Shown here piece by piece: positions 50,695 through 58,853 of a DNA stretch of 64,000 nucleotides. Both the position numbers and the translations under genes were made by a program. The stretch covers positions 2,418,001 through 2,482,000 of the forward strand of contig NZ_CP036402.1 of assembly GCF_004322855.1 (NCBI RefSeq). Reading direction: 5' to 3'. This DNA is from Egibacter rhizosphaerae. Lineage in GTDB: Bacteria > Actinomycetota > Nitriliruptoria > Euzebyales > Egibacteraceae. The notes under the pieces are model-generated. The model was not told where the DNA came from and did not search any database. It saw only the letters and a program-made list of their open reading frames with translations. How positions within the stretch are numbered: position 1 is the stretch's first letter; the number at the start of each line of letters is the position of its first letter.

Positions 50695-51117
50695 ATGGCA
50701 GGGCACAAAGGTTACGGGATCTCGCTGGCCATCGACTTCCTTTCTGGGATCCTGCCCGGCAGTGCCTACGGCGCCGGCGTGGGGAGTCCCTTCGACCCCG
50801 ATGGCAAGAGCGGCTGCGGGCACACGTACGTCGCCGTCTCGATCGATGCCGTGCGCGGCTGGGACGCGTTCGTCGCCGACGCCGAGGCCCTTATCGACGA
50901 AGTCAAGTCGACACCGCTCGCTCAGGACTCCGACGAGATGCTGTTCCCCGGTGAGAAGGAAGCGCGAGCGGAGATCGCCGCTCGGCGGGACGGCATCACC
51001 CTCCCAGCCCGGACCCGCGCCCAGCTCATCGAACTCGCTCACGAGCTCGGCATCGACTTCGGGGGTGAGCGCTTCGCTTCCCGTCCCGCCCGCTGCAGGG
51101 ACAGATCGGAGATTTTG
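50695..51117 (+). pseudogene. C-terminal fragment of a malate/L-lactate (Ldh-family) dehydrogenase
   Basis: MAGHKGYGISLAIDFLSGILPGSAYGAGVGSPF matches the C-terminal part of the NAD-dependent Ldh2/MDH2 family (GHKGYGLAL.VDLLAG.L.GA), followed by FVADAEALIDEVKSTP and RRDGITLPARTRAQLIELAHELGI, the usual end of such enzymes. The N-terminal 200 residues are absent and the stop is lost: the frame runs on without interruption into the racemase-like gene at 51118. It is a fragment lodged between a PIN remnant and that gene. Confidence 0.75.
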
Positions 51118-51720
51118 ATGACCCCACTCGTCGCGCTCGTGCACGCCACCCCAGCCGCGTTCGTGCCGGCACGGGACGCCTTCGCGGCGCACTTTCCCGA
51201 GGCCGATCTCTGGAACCTCCTGGATGATCGTCTCATGTCGGCAGCGACCAGTGGGGGTGGCCTCACGCCCACCCTGCGCCGACGTATGTACGCCCTCATC
51301 GACCACGCGCACGAGCAGGGCGCGGCGGGGGTATTGCTCACCTGCTCCATGTATGGGCCGGCCGCTCGCGCGGCTTCGCCTCTGTTCGCCCCACCCGTGC
51401 GCGGCTCGGACGACGCGCTTCTGGCCGAACTTGCCGACACTGACACCGAGCACCTCCTCGTCGCCGGCAGCGCATCCGCATCGGTGGACGACGCGATTGA
51501 CCGGTTCCACCGAGACTGGTCAGAGGCGGGAAAGGAATCGGGTCCGAAGGTGGAGAGCGTCGTCGTGGACGGCGCAGCCTCGGCGGTCGCCGCCGACGAC
51601 GTCGCCGCACTCGCCGAATCGGTCGTTTCGGCGTGTCGCCCGCACGTGCAGACCTCAACATCCGTGTGGTTGGCCCAGTACTCCCTGCGTCCGGGCGGAC
51701 AGGACTGCGAGGGGACCTGA
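51118..51720 (+). CDS. Aspartate/glutamate racemase-like protein, C-terminus shortened
   Basis: The 200-residue protein resembles Asp/Glu/hydantoin racemase-superfamily proteins: LVALVHATPAAFVPARDAFAAHFPEADLWNLLDDRL, GVLLTCSMYGPAARAASPLF with the first catalytic cysteine, HLLVAGSASASVDDAI, and VWLAQYSL near the end. The region that normally holds the second cysteine is missing after that strand, so activity is doubtful. ATG 51118 has GGAG six bases upstream, supporting independent initiation despite the open frame continuing from the Ldh fragment. Its stop overlaps the sigma-factor start (TGATG). Confidence 0.65.
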   Translation: MTPLVALVHATPAAFVPARDAFAAHFPEADLWNLLDDRLMSAATSGGGLTPTLRRRMYALIDHAHEQGAAGVLLTCSMYGPAARAASPLFAPPVRGSDDALLAELADTDTEHLLVAGSASASVDDAIDRFHRDWSEAGKESGPKVESVVVDGAASAVAADDVAALAESVVSACRPHVQTSTSVWLAQYSLRPGGQDCEGT

Positions 51721-52346
51721 TGTGGTCAGGCTCCTATGAGGTCACTGCCCGCTCGGCCGGTGAGCCATCTCGGTGCTGCCGCCCCGAACGGCCGACAAGT
51801 CAACCCCAGGACACCACGGTCGGTCGTTGGAAGGGTCAGACCGCCGGAGCGGCAGCAAGCGGAACATCGCAGTCGTTGGAGCACGCGCTCGCCGACTACT
51901 ACGACGCGGGCCTGCGCCTGGCCTGGCTGCTGCTCGGCGACCGCGAGCTCGCCGAGGACGCCGTCGGTGAGGCTCTCGCCCGGACGTGGCGCCGTGCCCG
52001 CCGCGGGGGTATCGACAATCCGCGTGCCTCCTTGCGGCAGGCGATCGCCAACGAGTCCCGCAGCCGCATCCGACGGCTTGTGCGGGAGCGGCGGGCGCGG
52101 GAGCGCCGCGACGGGAATGACCGCGGCGGCCGAGCGGCGGACGAGCAGGTCGCCGACGCCGACGCGCTCGGTCGCGCGTTGCAGCGCCTGCCCGCGCGCC
52201 AGCGGACCGCGGTGGTGCTCTTCTACTACGAGGACTTCCCCCAGGAGGAGATCGCCCGCGTCATGGGCTGCGCGGTCGGCACGGTCAACAGCAGCGTCTC
52301 CCGCGGGCTCGAACGGCTGCGAACCGAACTCGGAGAGGTGGGTTAG
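51720..52346 (+). CDS. ECF-type RNA polymerase sigma factor
   Basis: Region 2 is at about 52-115 (YYDAGLRLAWLLLGDRELAEDAVGEALARTWRRARRGGIDNPRASLRQAIANESRSR) and region 4 at about 150-200 (LPARQRTAVVLFYYEDFPQEEIARVMGCAVGTVNSSVSRGLERLRTEL). It is SigE-like. The first 50 residues are not conserved, so the true start is uncertain; ATG 51720 is used. The next gene begins two bases after the stop and encodes a membrane-anchored protein that may act as its partner. Confidence 0.88.
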   Translation: MWSGSYEVTARSAGEPSRCCRPERPTSQPQDTTVGRWKGQTAGAAASGTSQSLEHALADYYDAGLRLAWLLLGDRELAEDAVGEALARTWRRARRGGIDNPRASLRQAIANESRSRIRRLVRERRARERRDGNDRGGRAADEQVADADALGRALQRLPARQRTAVVLFYYEDFPQEEIARVMGCAVGTVNSSVSRGLERLRTELGEVG

Positions 52347-52348
52347 CC

Positions 52349-53758
52349 ATGGGCGAGCAGGAGTCCGAGCGGCTGCGCGCCCTGCTTCGAACCCGGGCGC
52401 AGGGCGTGAGCGCCAGCCCCGACGCGGTCGACGACGTGCGTCGTCGCGCGCGGCGCCAGGACGCGGTGCGGCGCGGGGGGACGGCGATCGTGGCGCTCGC
52501 CGTTCTCGCGGTCGCGCTGCCCGTCGGCGCGGCGCAGCTCCCGATGGGCGACGAGGGGGCGGTGGTCCTCGACGACGAGCCGAGCGCGGCGGGCCAGGTC
52601 GAGGGGCAGGCACCCCCAGACGAGCCCCGCGAGGACGACGGCGACGGCGCAAACGCCGAGGCCGACGAGGACGGCACTGGCGACACCGAGCCCGCCGAGG
52701 ACGGGGACGGCGCGGGCGCGCACGACGCGCCGGCCTCGGATGCGGGGGACACCGACACGCCGCTCGCGGAGTGGGAGCCGGAGACCTGCACCGACGAGGC
52801 GGCCGGCCTCGAGATCCGCTACCCGGGCGACTGGGAGACCGCCGAGCTCGTCGACGGGACCCCGTGTCGCCTCTTCGATCCCGAGCCGATCGATGTCGGC
52901 GAGCAGGCCACCGACGACGTCGATGCCGCGGTGGTCGTCGACGTCCTCGCCGACGACCTCGACACGTTCCTCGAGCGACGCGGCACCGAGGGCGCCGAGG
53001 TGGAGCACGCCGAGTTCGAGGGCCGGGAGGCGGTCCGCATCGCGGACGAGGTGGCCGACGGCGGCTTGCTCCCGCAGGGCACCGAGACCCTGACGTGGGC
53101 GGTCGCGCTCGACGGCGACACCACGGTCGTGCTGTCGGCCTCCGACCACCCCGACCGGGCGACGTTCGAGGCCGCCCGCGAGATCGTCGACGGGATGGCC
53201 GCCAGCGTGCGTCCCCAGCGCGACGCCGAGGAGGAGGCCGGGTGCTCGGCAGAGGATGTCGAGCGCGTGGCCCCCGCCGAACGCGACGCGCTGCCGGAGC
53301 CGGCGGCGCAGACGCGCACGGCGATCCTCGAGGCGTCCCGCGCCTGCGACGTCGAGCGCCTGGCCGAGCTCGCGAGCGCGGAGCGGTTCGTGGCGACCGA
53401 GGGCTTGCACGATCCCGATCCGGCCTCGACCTGGCGGGCGCTGGAGCGCGAGGGCGCGGAGCCGCTCGCGTTGTTGGCCGACCTGCTCGCGGGACCGCCC
53501 GCGCAGGTCCGCCAGGACGGCGAGATCCGCTACGAGTGGCCCCTGGCGTTCTCCTACGGGTCGTGGGACGACATCCCCGCCGAGGAGCGTGAGGCCGCGC
53601 AGGCCCACTTCGACGACGAGGAGATCGCGCACTTCCGCGAGCGCCGCGGGACCTACCTGGGCACGCGCGTCACGATCACCGCCGAGGGCGAGTGGATCGC
53701 CTTCGCCCCAGGAGAAGAAGCGCCGGGCGAGGAAGCCCCGGGAGAGGAGGCCCCGTAG
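52349..53758 (+). CDS. Membrane-anchored acidic protein in operon with the sigma factor
   Basis: The 469-residue protein has a cytoplasmic 43-residue N-terminus rich in arginine (RLRALLRTRAQG, DDVRRRARRQDAVRRG), one membrane helix (TAIVALAVLAVALPVGAAQ), an acidic low-complexity linker (about 75-145) and an extracytoplasmic part with two folded regions (LEIRYPGDWETAELVDG to about 300; then RTAILEASRACDVERLAELAS to the end). It ends with three PGEEA repeats. Position two bases after an ECF sigma gene suggests an anti-sigma or co-sensor role, but no ZAS motif is present. I recognise no other family. Confidence 0.7.
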   Translation: MGEQESERLRALLRTRAQGVSASPDAVDDVRRRARRQDAVRRGGTAIVALAVLAVALPVGAAQLPMGDEGAVVLDDEPSAAGQVEGQAPPDEPREDDGDGANAEADEDGTGDTEPAEDGDGAGAHDAPASDAGDTDTPLAEWEPETCTDEAAGLEIRYPGDWETAELVDGTPCRLFDPEPIDVGEQATDDVDAAVVVDVLADDLDTFLERRGTEGAEVEHAEFEGREAVRIADEVADGGLLPQGTETLTWAVALDGDTTVVLSASDHPDRATFEAAREIVDGMAASVRPQRDAEEEAGCSAEDVERVAPAERDALPEPAAQTRTAILEASRACDVERLAELASAERFVATEGLHDPDPASTWRALEREGAEPLALLADLLAGPPAQVRQDGEIRYEWPLAFSYGSWDDIPAEEREAAQAHFDDEEIAHFRERRGTYLGTRVTITAEGEWIAFAPGEEAPGEEAPGEEAP

Positions 53759-53764
53759 GCGCGG

Positions 53765-53955
53765 GAGCGGCCAGTCGAGGTCGGCGGCGATCTGGCTGAC
53801 CTGGCTGCGTGAGAAGCTGGTGATGGCCAGCTGGGCCCCGCGCGTCCTCGACCTCGCGGGTGGACACGCCCTCCACGTACGCCTGCGCGACCACGCCACA
53901 CAGCGCCCGTTCGGCGCGGGGCGCCTCGAGAAGGTCGCACTCCACTCTTGCTTGC
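53765..53955 (-). pseudogene. IS256-family transposase remnant
   Basis: Read on the minus strand, two frames give APRAERALCGVVAQAYVEGVSTREVED and GAQLAITSFSRSQVSQIAADLD, the adjacent conserved segments of Mutator/IS256 transposases (QAYVKGVSTRKVD ... SKSQVSRI). One frameshift separates them, near 53855, and both ends of the gene are missing. It sits directly after the sigma/membrane-protein operon. No flanking inverted repeats are apparent. Confidence 0.7.
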
Positions 53956-54047
53956 CTAGACCTACCTAACGAGTCGCGGCTCACCCTTGAAAACGCTCGA
54001 CGCGTCACATGTATCGTCCGAGGCGGCAATCTACCGGGGGGCACACC

Positions 54048-55333
54048 ATGCAAGAGGTGCCTAGGCCGAGAGTCTCAAGGATCCTCACACGCCGTCGGAC
54101 CCTGCTGATAAGTGCCGCGTCCCTCCTTCTTGTCGCCGGTAACGTTCCAGCGGCGTCCTCCGCGGAGCCAGACGAGGATCATCGTGACAACCACGGTCCT
54201 GAGGTCGACGACCTTATGGAGGAGTTCGGTCACTCGCTCGGCGAGGCGCAGCATGTGCTTGAGCGTCAAGCCGTGCGCTACGAGATCGCCGAGGCTCTCG
54301 CAGAAGCGCTTGACGACCGTCTCGTGGGCCTGTGGGTGGACCATGGGCAGGAGCGCGACCTCAAGGTCGGGGTAGTCGATGACGGGGCGGAGGTGCAGGC
54401 GCAGGTAGAAGCGGTGTTCGAGGGCGACAGTGAGTTCGCGCCCTATCAGGACGACGTCGCATTGGTATCACAAGAGCACGAGTCCGAGACGCTGATGGAG
54501 GCCTACGACCTCGCCAGCGAGCGGCTCCCCCAGATCGAGGAGGAGCTCAGAACACAGGCAACGCTCGCATACCGGCCATCGGACAACATCATCCGGCTCG
54601 GTGTCGATTCGCCTGATGCACGAGCGCAGCGCGTGGTCGAGGATGTCCTCGGCTCCTGGAGCCGCCATTTCGTGCTCGAGGAGCGCGAGCCGGAGGCTGA
54701 GTCGTGCAGTCGGGAGGATTGCACAGGGCATGATCTGCGGGGTGGGCTGGCATCGGAACCAGGATGCACACTGGGCTTCAGTGCATCGAACGGTTCCAAC
54801 AGGCGCTACATGATGTCCGCTGGGCATTGTTTCGACCAGGGTGATTGGGTGGGTCACAGCGGCACGACCGTAGGTGGAGTCCCGAATGCTGGCAACGCCT
54901 CGGTTAACGGTCCCCGGGTCGACGCGGCCAGGATCGACATCGGTGCCGCTTGGGGTCAGACCAACACACCGCACATCTACGACAGTCCGACCACCCGCTA
55001 CATTAGCGTCGACAGAGTAATGTCATCAACTATGGTCAGGGAGTCGTGGTGCGACGAACCGGGAAATCGGGTGGCCTCGAGACAGGTCCCATATCGGACA
55101 CATTGATCACAGCAGAGGGGGCTGATCGGTTGTTCGAATTCGAAGCACGTACCTGCAAGGGCGACAGTGGGGGACCTGATATCGAAGACGTTACGATGGC
55201 GTACGGAATCGTCTCAACCCGCCGAGGGGACTCCGCCCCAGGAGGTGCCTACGGACCGTGCAGTGAGAAGGGAACGGCGAGCCATCTCTCCTCGGTGCAG
55301 GACGCCATTGAAATCGACGTCATAACGGATTAG
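54048..55333 (+). pseudogene. Secreted chymotrypsin-like serine protease (streptogrisin-like) with a frameshift
   Basis: ATG 54048 (GGGGGG site) opens a twin-arginine-like or Sec signal (ILTRRRTLLISAASLLLVAGNVPAASSA), a pro-region of about 180 residues, and a protease domain with His in MMSAGHCFDQG and Asp in NGPRVDAARIDIG. The frame breaks near 55048-55055 after VRESWC; the other frame resumes RTGKSGGLETGPISDTLIT and holds the catalytic Ser in CKGDSGGPD, ending at 55333. One missing base (or two extra) accounts for the shift. If it is not a sequencing error, the protein lacks its nucleophile. Confidence 0.85.
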
Positions 55334-55374
55334 GCGAGGGTGAGGGCTTCTCCTTGTCGCCACCCGAGAAGGCG

Positions 55375-55947
55375 ATGACGTTGCGACACGGTTGTCCACG
55401 CAGTGTCCAGGTCTTACAGCTCGGCCTGGCCTGCGTCATCCCTGTGCTGGTGTTGGCGGCGTGTACGGACAGCGACCCGGGCGACGACGAACCCGAGGAG
55501 CCGGGGGACGGCACGGCGCGCGCAGAGAGCGAGATCGAGGAGGGAACCGAGGGCGAACTCGGGGCGCTGCAAGGTGAGTGGACGCTGGTTGACGGCGAAG
55601 GGCCGGACGGTGGTGACCCACTTCAAGGCGCTGAGGCCACCGCAACGCTGATCATCGAGGGCACCCAGGCGCGCGGCCAGGACCCGTGCGGCATCGGGTA
55701 CAGCTACATCGACGACGAGCAGCCCGACGGCGATGACGTGCCGGGCGTGCGAGTGGACGGCGACGAGATCGAGTTCGGCCTCTTCGATAAGGAGGCAATG
55801 GAGTGCCCGAACGATGACGCAGCGCGGGCGAACCGCGCGTTCGAGCCCGTACTCGAGAATGCCGAACGGTTCACCCGCGACGGCGACGAGTTGCGCATCA
55901 CCGGACAGGAGGGCTTCCTCGTCTTCGCGCGTGAGGACGCCGGCTAG
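55375..55947 (+). CDS. META-domain-like lipoprotein
   Basis: The 190-residue protein has a lipoprotein signal with lipobox LVLAAC (acylated Cys near residue 30), an acidic linker, and a beta-rich domain resembling META/HslJ (LQGEWTLVDGEGPDGGDPLQG, ATLIIEGTQARGQDPCGIGYSYI, RFTRDGDELRITGQEGFLVFARE). ATG 55375 is used with AGAAGG upstream; TTG 55354 is an alternative. The role is unknown, and such proteins are often envelope stress factors. It follows the frameshifted protease by 41 bp. Confidence 0.75.
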   Translation: MTLRHGCPRSVQVLQLGLACVIPVLVLAACTDSDPGDDEPEEPGDGTARAESEIEEGTEGELGALQGEWTLVDGEGPDGGDPLQGAEATATLIIEGTQARGQDPCGIGYSYIDDEQPDGDDVPGVRVDGDEIEFGLFDKEAMECPNDDAARANRAFEPVLENAERFTRDGDELRITGQEGFLVFAREDAG

Positions 55948-56264
55948 CCTCGATTGTTCGTGCGGGTTCGGCGAGAGAGTGGGTCAGGGCCGGTAGCACC
56001 AAGCTCCCACCCGATCGTTCTGGTCTGACACATCCGCGGGTCCTTGCCTGCCCCGCGTGACACACCCGGTGTGCAGGCTTGTTGCATGCCGCGCCGGGTC
56101 TAGCACGTCTAGCACCGACCCGGCATGCGACGAACTCACCACCGCGACCGTGTCCGCTGCGGCCTCCAGGCCGCCGATGATCGCGCCCCGATTCCGTGCA
56201 ACTTGTTGGGGGGTGTGTACGTCTCTTCGGCGGGATGCTGGCATGCCACCGGGGAGACCAGGCC
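55948..56264. other. 317-bp intergenic region with a hairpin
   Basis: No gene is apparent. GCCGGGTC at 56093-56100 pairs perfectly with 56117-56124 around a 16-nt loop. Inside and around it the 9-mers TCTAGCACG and TCTAGCACC are tandem, and GCATGC occurs on both flanks. It may be a terminator, or an end or target of one of the decayed mobile elements nearby. Confidence 0.4.
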
Positions 56265-56740
56265 ATGGCTGTTGCGAACACGAGGCGGGTCGGGGCGTTA
56301 GCGACCTTCGCTTGCGGCGCCGTGCTGGCGGCGGGGCTGGGCGGCTGCGAGGACGAGCAGGCGTGGAGGACCTACACGGCCGACGACGGACTTGCCCACG
56401 ACGCGGTCGAGTCGGTGGAGATCGGTCCGGGCGGTGTCGTGTGGGCCGGCACCCACGCGGGCGTATCAAGGTTCGACGACCAGGAGTGGACGACCCTCTC
56501 GCACCAGCAGGCGGCGCCCATCGGCAGCCGCGCCGACCAGGTGGCGGTGGGCCCCGACGGCGGGGCATGGGTGGCCTCCTGGGAAGGGGTGGCGTCCTTC
56601 GACGGTCAACGGTGGAGCGCCCACGGCGAGGCCGACGGCCTGCCGGACTGGCCGGTGACAGCCGTCGCAGTGACCGACGACGAGGAGGTGCTTGCTGCCA
56701 GCGAAAGCGTCTACCGGTTCGATGGGCGACGATCGCTAGA
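56265..56740 (+). pseudogene. Lipoprotein with propeller-type repeats, truncated
   Basis: ATG 56265 (GGGGAG site) starts a lipoprotein signal (LATFACGAVLAAGLGGC). The mature part has two-component-regulator-propeller-like repeats: TYTADDGLAHDAVESVEIGPGGVVWAGTHAGVSRFDDQEW, then DQVAVGPDGGAWVASWEGVASFDGQRW and a third beginning. Similarity stops at about 56735 (YRFDGRR); the open frame continues to 57008 but is antisense to an IS110-like fragment. A full propeller would need at least twice as many repeats. Confidence 0.75.
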
Positions 56741-56789
56741 TTCCGCCCCGTCACACCGGGGCCACTTCAGCCTGTCACTCCCAGGTGCC

Positions 56790-56985
56790 GGTCTGGGCCA
56801 GAGCAGGTCGGGCCGCCAGGAGGCGATGAGTCGATGCAGCGCGGTCTCGTGTTCGGACGCTTCGGCCTCCAGGCTGCGGATGCGGCGGGCGAGCCTGCGC
56901 AACATCCCGATGGCCTCGACAGTCTCTGCGCCGTGGCAGGCGCGAACCCGCGGGCGCAGCGAGGTTGACTGCCGAGCCGGCGCCC
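56790..56985 (-). pseudogene. IS110-family transposase fragment
   Basis: On the minus strand the sequence encodes MLRRLARRIRSLEAEASEHETALHRLIASWRPDLL, the helical segment that precedes the LPGVGP motif in IS110/IS1111 transposases. The motif itself is not readable in the continuing frame, and the gene is otherwise missing. The fragment interrupts the propeller-type lipoprotein gene. Confidence 0.55.
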
Positions 56986-57042
56986 CAGCGGGGGGTCGCG
57001 GCTCTTGAGCCGCCCCCTCTCGCGTGCGCAATACTGCGACGG

Positions 57043-57485
57043 ATGAAGGCACCGTATGCGAGCGAGCTCGCCGCACTCGAGAGAACCTACGCCTGTGCGC
57101 TGACCGCCGACGTCGGCGAGCTGCGCGCGGCCGTTCGAGATGTCGGTACAGGCCCGGCGTTGTTCGCGGGGGCGGGTGGATCAATGGTGATCGCTCAGCT
57201 TGCTGCGCTCCTGCATGAGGAGTCCTGTCGCCAGCCGGCGCGGGCGTGTACGTCGCTGGAGATGCTGGACGCGCCTAGCTTGTTGCACCGCGCGGCGGTG
57301 CTCTTCTCCTCAAGCGCCAAGCATCCCGATGCCCATAGTGTGATGCGAGAGTTCCAACGCAAACGCTTTGCCCCGGCCGTGCTGGTCACACATCGACTCC
57401 GGTCCGATGTTCAGGAGCTCGGGGGCGCCGACTGTCGTGTGGTTAGCCTACCGCCGCTCGCCCAACCCGACGGCTTTCTGGCTAG
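57043..57485 (+). pseudogene. SIS-domain protein, 3' truncated
   Basis: ATG 57043 starts MKAPYASELAALERTYACALT, followed by a SIS (sugar isomerase) fold: GPALFAGAGGSMVIAQLAALLHEE, RACTSLEMLD, HRAAVLFSSSAKHPDAHSVMREFQRK and PAVLVTHRL. After ADCRVVSLPPLAQPDGFLA the sequence joins unrelated DNA; related proteins continue with ATNSLLA and another 250 residues. The open frame itself runs to 57627 but its end is not SIS-like. What the intact protein did is unknown; the SIS fold usually binds phosphosugars. Confidence 0.65.
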
Positions 57486-57499
57486 CTGCGGCCAACCGG

Positions 57500-57865
57500 G
57501 TCGCATCATGCCGGAAGGTGTCCGCCAAGCTCGACCAGCCCTTCTACTGGGGCAGCCGCAAGTGGAGGGCCTCCTACGACCGGCGTACCTACGTCGAGGG
57601 GTTCTTCGGCAACGTCCAGAACGCTAGCGCCGAGAACCTACGCCGCGGGTTCGTGCGCACCACTGGGCTGGGGCCGATCCGGCTGATGCTCGCGATCACG
57701 GCGGCGGCGTGCAACGTCCGCCAGCTGCGCAACTGGCACGCCGACACCGGGCTGGGTGACCCCGAGCATCCCCTACTCGCGCCTGACGAGGCCAACCACG
57801 GGTTCGTCGAGCTCACCGCCGACCAGGCCGAGACGCTCGACCGCGCCTACCTCGACGCTGCCTGA
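57500..57865 (+). pseudogene. Transposase-like C-terminal fragment
   Basis: The frame reads LDQPFYWGSRKWRASYDRRTYVEGFFGNVQNASAENLRRGFVRTTGLGPIRLMLAITAAACNVRQLRNW (in pieces). The RRTYVEGFFGN...AENLRRG...LMLAITAAACN pattern resembles the end of DDE transposases or of proteins encoded with transposons, but I cannot name the family. It begins where the SIS gene breaks off and ends just before a strong terminator. The C-terminus (LTADQAETLDRAYLDAA) looks natural. Confidence 0.5.
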
Positions 57866-57894
57866 GGCCGCCCCGCCTCTACCCGAGACGTACC

Positions 57895-57923
57895 GGCGCC
57901 CCCGCCCTCGCAGCGGGGGCGCC
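57895..57923. terminator. Strong bidirectional-type hairpin
   Basis: GGCGCCCCCGC (57895-57905) and GCGGGGGCGCC (57913-57923) pair perfectly over 11 bp around a 7-nt loop. It lies between the transposase-like fragment and tRNA-Gly. A TTTT run follows at 57951, somewhat distant. Confidence 0.65.
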
Positions 57924-57991
57924 GTCGTCTCGCCGCTCGTAGCCGGCCGGTTTTCCGCCAACAGTCGGCCGATTTTTTCGCTAAGACCCCA

Positions 57992-58065
57992 TGGAGCGGG
58001 TGAGGGGAATCGAACCCCCATTGCGAGCTTGGGAAGCTCGTGTTCTGCCATTGAACTACACCCGC
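57992..58065 (-). tRNA. tRNA-Gly (anticodon CCC)
   Basis: Read on the minus strand it starts GCGGGTGTAGTTCAATGGCA and folds as a full cloverleaf: acceptor GCGGGTG/CACCCGC, D-stem GTTC/GAAC, anticodon stem CGAGC/GCTCG with loop TTCCCAA (anticodon CCC), T-loop TTCGATT, and an encoded CCA 3' end. It marks the right edge of the region rich in mobile-element remnants; tRNA genes are common integration sites. Confidence 0.95.
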
Positions 58066-58168
58066 GGTACGGGTCCCGACTGTACAGCGCCGGGGGTGGG
58101 ACCAGCAATCGACGCTGCGGCGACCGCGTAGGATGCACGAGACCTGTGCGCCGACCGCGGAGCCCGTC

Positions 58169-58750
58169 GTGATCCTCTCCGACCGCGATATCCGTGCGCA
58201 GCTCGACAAGGGTGCCCTCGTCATCGACCCGCTGGCCGACCATGCCATCCAACCGGCGAGCGTTGACGTGCGTATCGGGGACGGCTTCCGCGTCTTCGCG
58301 AACCATCGTCATCCGTACATCGACACGCGGGCGCCGCAGCCGGACCTCACCGAGATCGTCGAGGTCGCGCCCGGGGAGTCGTTCGTCCTTCACCCGGGTG
58401 AGTTCGTGCTCGGGGCCACGTACGAGCGCGTCAGCCTCCCGGGCGATCTCGTGGCCCGCTTGGAGGGGAAGAGCTCCCTCGGCCGGCTCGGCCTGCTGGT
58501 GCATGCGACCGCGGGCTTCATCGACTCGGGGTTCTCCGGGCAGCTGACGCTGGAGCTCTCGAACGTCGCGAACCTGCCCATCGCGATCTACCCCCACATG
58601 AAGATCGGGCAAGTCGCGCTGTTCCAGCTCTCCTCGCCGGCCGAGCACCCGTACGGCAGCGCCGAGCTCGGCTCCAAGTACCAGGGCCAGCAGGGTCCGA
58701 CAGCGAGCCGCTTCTACGAGAACTTCGGGGAGGCCGGCGAGCGCGGATGA
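58169..58750 (+). CDS. dcd: dCTP deaminase
   Basis: The 193-residue protein matches Dcd along its length: [117 protein letters not shown], and [18 protein letters not shown]. It converts dCTP to dUTP (or, in bifunctional forms, directly to dUMP) for thymidylate synthesis. The GTG at 58169 has GGAG six bases upstream. It is divergent from tRNA-Gly. Confidence 0.97.
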   Translation: MILSDRDIRAQLDKGALVIDPLADHAIQPASVDVRIGDGFRVFANHRHPYIDTRAPQPDLTEIVEVAPGESFVLHPGEFVLGATYERVSLPGDLVARLEGKSSLGRLGLLVHATAGFIDSGFSGQLTLELSNVANLPIAIYPHMKIGQVALFQLSSPAEHPYGSAELGSKYQGQQGPTASRFYENFGEAGERG

Positions 58751-58777
58751 GACCGCTCCGTGGGCAACGCCGCCAGT

Positions 58778-58853
58778 CGTTGCACACGCAACGCCGTGGC
58801 GACCATCGTTGCGCGTGCAACCAGGCCGCGACCGCACCCTGCGTTGCACATGC
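58778..58853. promoter_or_regulatory. Array of TTGC-N4-GCAA boxes before the YigZ-like gene
   Basis: CGTTGCACACGCAACG at 58778-58793 is a perfect 6-bp-arm dyad, GTTGCGCGTGCAAC follows at 58808-58821, and a half-degenerate TTGCACATGCAT lies at 58844-58855, running into the YigZ-like start codon. Centres are about 29-36 bp apart. The form TTGC-RCRY-GCAA suggests LacI-type or another dimeric regulator. Confidence 0.55.

Noticed and set aside
52343-53899. 518-residue minus-strand frame opposite the sigma-linked membrane protein
   Set aside because: Only its first part (GAQLAITSFSRSQVSQIAADLD, beyond the plus-strand gene) is protein-like, and that belongs to the IS256 remnant. The rest is antisense shadow.
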